This document shows positions 5,857 to 8,544 of a stretch of 8,544 nt of DNA, one piece after another. The stretch is from Deltaproteobacteria bacterium (lineage in GTDB: Bacteria > Myxococcota > XYA12-FULL-58-9 > JAUUZB01): NCBI GenBank assembly GCA_030590185.1, contig JAUUZB010000098.1:1-8544 (forward strand), read 5' to 3'. The translations under genes and the position numbers were made by a program. Within the stretch, counting starts at the first letter, position 1, and every line of letters starts with the position of its first letter. Under the pieces are notes generated by a model. That model was not told the DNA's origin. It saw only the letters and a program-made list of their open reading frames with translations, and did no database searches.

Positions 5857-6195
5857 TTAGAGTTCGTCCGGGAGAGGGACATCCATCTCAATGGAGCCGC
5901 GGAAGCGAGCTCCATCTTCGATGATGACGCGTGGAGCGCGAATGTCACCGGTGACCACCGCCGAGCCAGCGATCTTGACCCGCTCGGAAGCGTCGACGTT
6001 GCCGCTCATCTTGCCCTGGATCGTTAGCTCCCGGGTTTCGACATCAGCGACCACTGTCCCGCTGTCCTCGACGGTCATGTGATCCTGGAGGGCCACGTGG
6101 CCCTCGACTCGGCCTTCAACCAATAGGTCACCCGAGCCCGACAGATTGCCGCGGACCTGGATACCGGTACCAATAATGCACGCTGGTTCTGCCAT
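5857..6195 (-). CDS. Short bactofilin (third in map order, first transcribed)
   Basis: This 112-residue bactofilin is the most divergent of the three. It starts MAEPACIIGTGIQVRGNLSG and keeps the strand-turn pattern (VEGRVEGHV, VEDSGTV, GDIRAPRVII, ARFRGSIEMD). GKMSGNVDAS replaces the GNITATD found in the other two, and the C-terminal acidic tail PLPDEL extends past the core. GGAGGGG four bases before ATG is a strong ribosome site. It is the first gene of the bactofilin run after a 124-base gap containing a promoter candidate, so it probably begins the transcript. Short-short-long order matches, from memory, bacN-bacO-bacP of Myxococcus xanthus, which makes it the positional counterpart of bacN. 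Its likely role is a subunit of a mixed bactofilin scaffold. Confidence 0.94.
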   Translation of the reverse strand: MAEPACIIGTGIQVRGNLSGSGDLLVEGRVEGHVALQDHMTVEDSGTVVADVETRELTIQGKMSGNVDASERVKIAGSAVVTGDIRAPRVIIEDGARFRGSIEMDVPLPDEL

Positions 6196-6224
6196 AGAAC
6201 CCCTCCGTCATACGAGAGGCGGCC

Positions 6225-6253
6225 ACGCTACCGAACCTTCGAGGGCGAGTCAA
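6225..6253 (-). promoter_or_regulatory. Candidate sigma-70-type promoter for the bactofilin genes
   Basis: On the minus strand TTGACT (6253-6248, five of six matches to TTGACA) is followed after exactly 17 bases by TAGCGT (6230-6225, three of six to TATAAT). It lies about 30 bases before the first bactofilin ATG at 6195. The good -35 box and ideal spacing support it; the -10 box is weak. It would let the bactofilins be expressed apart from the glutamate-synthase-like gene. Confidence 0.4.
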
Positions 6254-6319
6254 AGGGATCTGCAGGTGGCCAAGCCTAGGTGGTTAGATTTAATGGGAAT
6301 GGGTACCTGGGGCCCGATC

Positions 6320-7900
6320 TCAGCCGGCCAGGATCGTCTCCGCCTCGTTGTGGTCGACGTCCATGACGTACGTGATGCCGCTGACCTCGGCGGCCTCCTT
6401 GGTGATCGCGGCGATGTCGTCGCGTCGCAGGTGCTCGAGGGCGAACTTGCGGCTGCCGCACATCAGCTGCCGCATGCCCTGGGCCAAGCGCTCATAATAG
6501 GTGAACAGGCCGATGGCGCCGGTCGGGATGGCGTCGTAACGCTCGCCGTATTGGCGCTGCAGCTCGGCGGCGGTCACGAAGACCTCCTCCTTGCGGTTGC
6601 CGAAACGCTCGACGTAGACCGGTACCTGATCCTCTTCGATGCGTCGGCCGATGGTCTTGCCGACCATGGCGGCGGCGATCGGGCCGCGCGCCATGCCGAT
6701 CAACTTGACGTACGGCGCGCCGAGGGCGAGGCCCTTGTAGATTTGATCCTCAAAGGTGAAGCCGCCGGCCAGGGCGATGTCTGGAACGTACTCGCCCCGG
6801 TCGTCGAGCATCTTGGCGTAGCGATGGGTCAGGGAGAAGATCTCCACCCCGGGGATGCCCCACTCGTTCATCATCCGCCAGGGGCTCATGCCGGTGCCGC
6901 CGCCAGCACCGTCGACGGTGAGCAGGTCCAGCTCATACTTGGAGGCGTACTTGATGGCGCGCGCCAGGTCCGCCGGCCGGTAGGCGCCGGTCTTGAGGGA
7001 GATGTACTTGGCGCCGGCCTTGCGTAGCTCCTCGACGCGCTGGGCGAAGCCCTCCTCGGTGACCATGCCGACGCGCGAATGGCGCTCGAACTCCCGGAAG
7101 GCGCCGCGCTCGAAGGCGCGGATGACCGCCGGATCCGTCGGATCGGGCAGCACCACGTAGCCGCGCCGGTGCAGCAGCTGCGCCTTTTTGAGGTCGTTGA
7201 TCTTGACCTCACCGCCGATGTTCTTGGCGCCCTGACCCCACTTGAGCTCGACCCACTCGACGCCGAGCTCCTGAATGGCGTACTCTTGGACCTTGAGGCG
7301 GGTGTCCTCGACGTTGGCCTGCACGATGGTCGCGCCGTAGCCGTCGGTCTGCCAGTCCTGGAAGAGCTTCACCCGGTTTTGGAGATCGGGCGCCTTGGTG
7401 ATTCGGCCATCCTTGAACTCCGCCTCCGGATCCATGCCGACCACGTTCTCGCCGATGGTCAGGCCGGTGCCGGCGATCGCCGAGCCGATGGCGAGCCCCT
7501 CCCAGTTGTTCTTCGCCACGTTGGTGGAGCCGATGCCCGGGATGATCCAGGGTCGCCGGAATTTGAGATCCTTGTTGCGCCCGAAGCGAACCTCGAGGTC
7601 GACGGCCGGGAAGATCGCCTTGTCGCTGTCCGCCTCGATCCCTACGGCGCCAACCGCGGTGCCGAGGATCGTAAAGTGCGAGAGGTCGATCGGGTATTCC
7701 TTCTCCGACGCCGTGGTGATCACGCCGAAGGGCTGCGGGTAGATGACCTCGTGGCCGCGGTACGCAGACTTGCCGATCTCGCACATGCCGATACAACCAT
7801 CGACGCAGGTGACGCACATCCCGCTGATGGGAGTCACCGAGCCTTCGGTCCGGTTTTTGGTTAGGGTCGCCGCTGTTGAATTGAGTCTGGTCAGTGTCAT
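6320..7900 (-). CDS. FMN-binding glutamate-synthase-domain protein with N-terminal Cys motif
   Basis: The 526-residue protein corresponds to the central FMN-binding TIM-barrel domain of glutamate synthase (GltB). Diagnostic stretches are the substrate region ELKWGQGAKNIGGEV (about 218-232), SLKTGAYRP (301-309), the phosphate-binding glycine run TVDGAGGGTGMSP (328-340) and ALAGGFTFEDQIYKGLALGA (376-395). It lacks the N-terminal glutaminase and the C-terminal GXGXG domain of full GltB, so ammonia or another subunit must supply nitrogen, or the reaction differs. An N-terminal CVTCVDGCIGMC (Cys29, 32, 36, 40) is not the canonical GltB 3Fe-4S site and may hold an extra Fe-S cluster; I recall similar motifs in anaerobe homologues. 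GAGAGGAAA precedes the ATG. It starts 27 bases after the HoxU/NuoG-like iron-sulfur gene, so the two probably form one redox complex. Its exact substrate is uncertain. Confidence 0.88.
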   Translation of the reverse strand: MTLTRLNSTAATLTKNRTEGSVTPISGMCVTCVDGCIGMCEIGKSAYRGHEVIYPQPFGVITTASEKEYPIDLSHFTILGTAVGAVGIEADSDKAIFPAVDLEVRFGRNKDLKFRRPWIIPGIGSTNVAKNNWEGLAIGSAIAGTGLTIGENVVGMDPEAEFKDGRITKAPDLQNRVKLFQDWQTDGYGATIVQANVEDTRLKVQEYAIQELGVEWVELKWGQGAKNIGGEVKINDLKKAQLLHRRGYVVLPDPTDPAVIRAFERGAFREFERHSRVGMVTEEGFAQRVEELRKAGAKYISLKTGAYRPADLARAIKYASKYELDLLTVDGAGGGTGMSPWRMMNEWGIPGVEIFSLTHRYAKMLDDRGEYVPDIALAGGFTFEDQIYKGLALGAPYVKLIGMARGPIAAAMVGKTIGRRIEEDQVPVYVERFGNRKEEVFVTAAELQRQYGERYDAIPTGAIGLFTYYERLAQGMRQLMCGSRKFALEHLRRDDIAAITKEAAEVSGITYVMDVDHNEAETILAG

Positions 7901-7927
7901 CGGTATTTCCTCTCGCAGGCGGTTCGC

Positions 7928-8544
7928 CTAGCGTTCTTTCTTTTCTTGCTCGAGGCGTGGCAGCTCGCAGGCCACGCAGGGTTCCAAGAAGCACATCATG
8001 TCGTCGAATTTCTCGGTCTCGACGCAGGGGGCGGCCAGGTTGGCGCAGCCACCGCAGATCGCCTTGTCCGGCTCGGTGAAGGTGCAGCGCAGCTCACAGG
8101 CGGGGCAGACATACATGCAGCCACCGCACAGCCGGCAGACCTCTGAGCTGACGTCGAAGGGCGTGCCAATCGAGCGGTTCTCACCCCGCCCGCGGAAGCC
8201 GATGGCCTTGGCCATCATCTGCTCCTCGCACATCCGTACGCAGCGGCCGCAGAGGATGCAGTCCTCCTGTTCCTGGCGGAAACGCTGCTGGCGCACCTCT
8301 TGGGCCGCCGCCAGATCCTGGATGATCTTGGATTGCGGACAGGAGGCGAGCAGCAACTCCAGCACCATCCGGCGCGCGGTCACCACCCGAGTGGTGGCGG
8401 TGCGGACCTTCAGCCCTTCCTCCACGGGGTGGGTGCAGGAGGTGATCAGCCGTGAGCGGGGCGCTTCCCCAACCTCGACCACGCACAACCGACAGGCACC
8501 GTAGGGCGTCAGGCCCTCCATGTGGCACAGGGTGGGGATGGGAA
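7928..8544 (-). CDS. NuoG/HoxU-like 2Fe-2S and 4Fe-4S electron-transfer subunit (5' end missing)
   Basis: The frame stays open through base 8544, so the start is off the right edge; the ATG at 8521 is internal because the residues before it (IPTLCH) carry the first cluster ligand. In the visible 205 residues a plant-type 2Fe-2S site reads LCHMEGLTPYGACRLC plus a later SCTHP cysteine. The His-Cys cluster of NuoG/HoxU is lost: the equivalent stretch reads LLLASCPQSKIIQDLA. Two 4Fe-4S motifs follow, CILCGRCVRMC and CRLCGGCMYVCP. A C-terminal extension adds six Cys, spaced CX2CX6CX10CX4CX2C, before the charged tail EQEKKER. Such subunits pass electrons from a flavoprotein dehydrogenase to partner enzymes in the cytoplasm. 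The glutamate-synthase-like gene lies 27 bases downstream, so that is the likely acceptor. A NuoF-like or NuoE-like gene may lie to the right, which I cannot see. Confidence 0.88.
   Translation of the reverse strand, partial: PIPTLCHMEGLTPYGACRLCVVEVGEAPRSRLITSCTHPVEEGLKVRTATTRVVTARRMVLELLLASCPQSKIIQDLAAAQEVRQQRFRQEQEDCILCGRCVRMCEEQMMAKAIGFRGRGENRSIGTPFDVSSEVCRLCGGCMYVCPACELRCTFTEPDKAICGGCANLAAPCVETEKFDDMMCFLEPCVACELPRLEQEKKER

Noticed and set aside
6284..6319. GGTACC/GGGGCCC symmetry after the glutamate-synthase-like gene, considered as a terminator
   Set aside because: The pairing is poor and there is no T-tract in the minus direction.
6146..7864. Two long + strand frames opposite the glutamate-synthase-like gene
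   Set aside because: Both mirror the codons of a strongly conserved FMN-domain gene and show no family motif or ribosome site.

Overview
The window is GC-rich, with densely packed genes on both strands and Shine-Dalgarno sequences of the GAGG/AGGAG type ahead of most starts. The gene set points to a Myxococcota or other delta-proteobacteria-like lineage: a giant eight-cysteine repeat protein, an FHA protein with an extra N-terminal region, three bactofilins in a row, and an anaerobe-type FMN glutamate-synthase-domain protein beside a NuoG/HoxU-like iron-sulfur subunit. This placement is inferred from gene content only.

Left part (1-4095), small units in alternating directions. The window opens inside a cysteine-rich repeat protein (+, 3' end at 1080) whose stop codon shares a CTAG with the stop of a convergent FHA-domain gene (-, 1077-2378). 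A 215-base divergent spacer separates that gene from a single-domain CheY-like response regulator (+, 2594-2980), which converges on a thioredoxin (-, 2989-3315). A 90-base divergent spacer rich in GTAC tetramers leads to a protein with a conserved-looking N-terminal domain, a long Pro/Ala linker and an acidic C-terminal peptide (+, 3406-4095).

Right part (4106-8544), all on the minus strand and read right to left. A 2Fe-2S/4Fe-4S electron-transfer subunit (5' end off the window) is followed after 27 bases by a stand-alone FMN glutamate-synthase-domain protein with an N-terminal four-cysteine motif. After a 124-base gap holding a good candidate sigma-70-type promoter come three tandem bactofilins: two short ones, then one with a Pro/Ala linker and a lysine-rich tail containing KKKVVVKK. 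A lipoprotein follows. The short-short-long order plus this tail recalls, from memory, the bacN-bacO-bacP set of Myxococcus xanthus, but no parA, parB or padC is visible here.

How they may work together: the right-hand pair looks like a redox module feeding electrons to an FMN-dependent glutamate-synthase-like reaction without its own glutaminase domain. The bactofilins likely build a mixed cytoskeletal scaffold, with the lipoprotein as a possible envelope partner. The left-hand genes are signalling, redox and surface functions with no obvious shared pathway. No RNA genes, insertion sequences, CRISPR arrays or U-tract terminators were seen, and no stretch over 300 bases lacks a gene.
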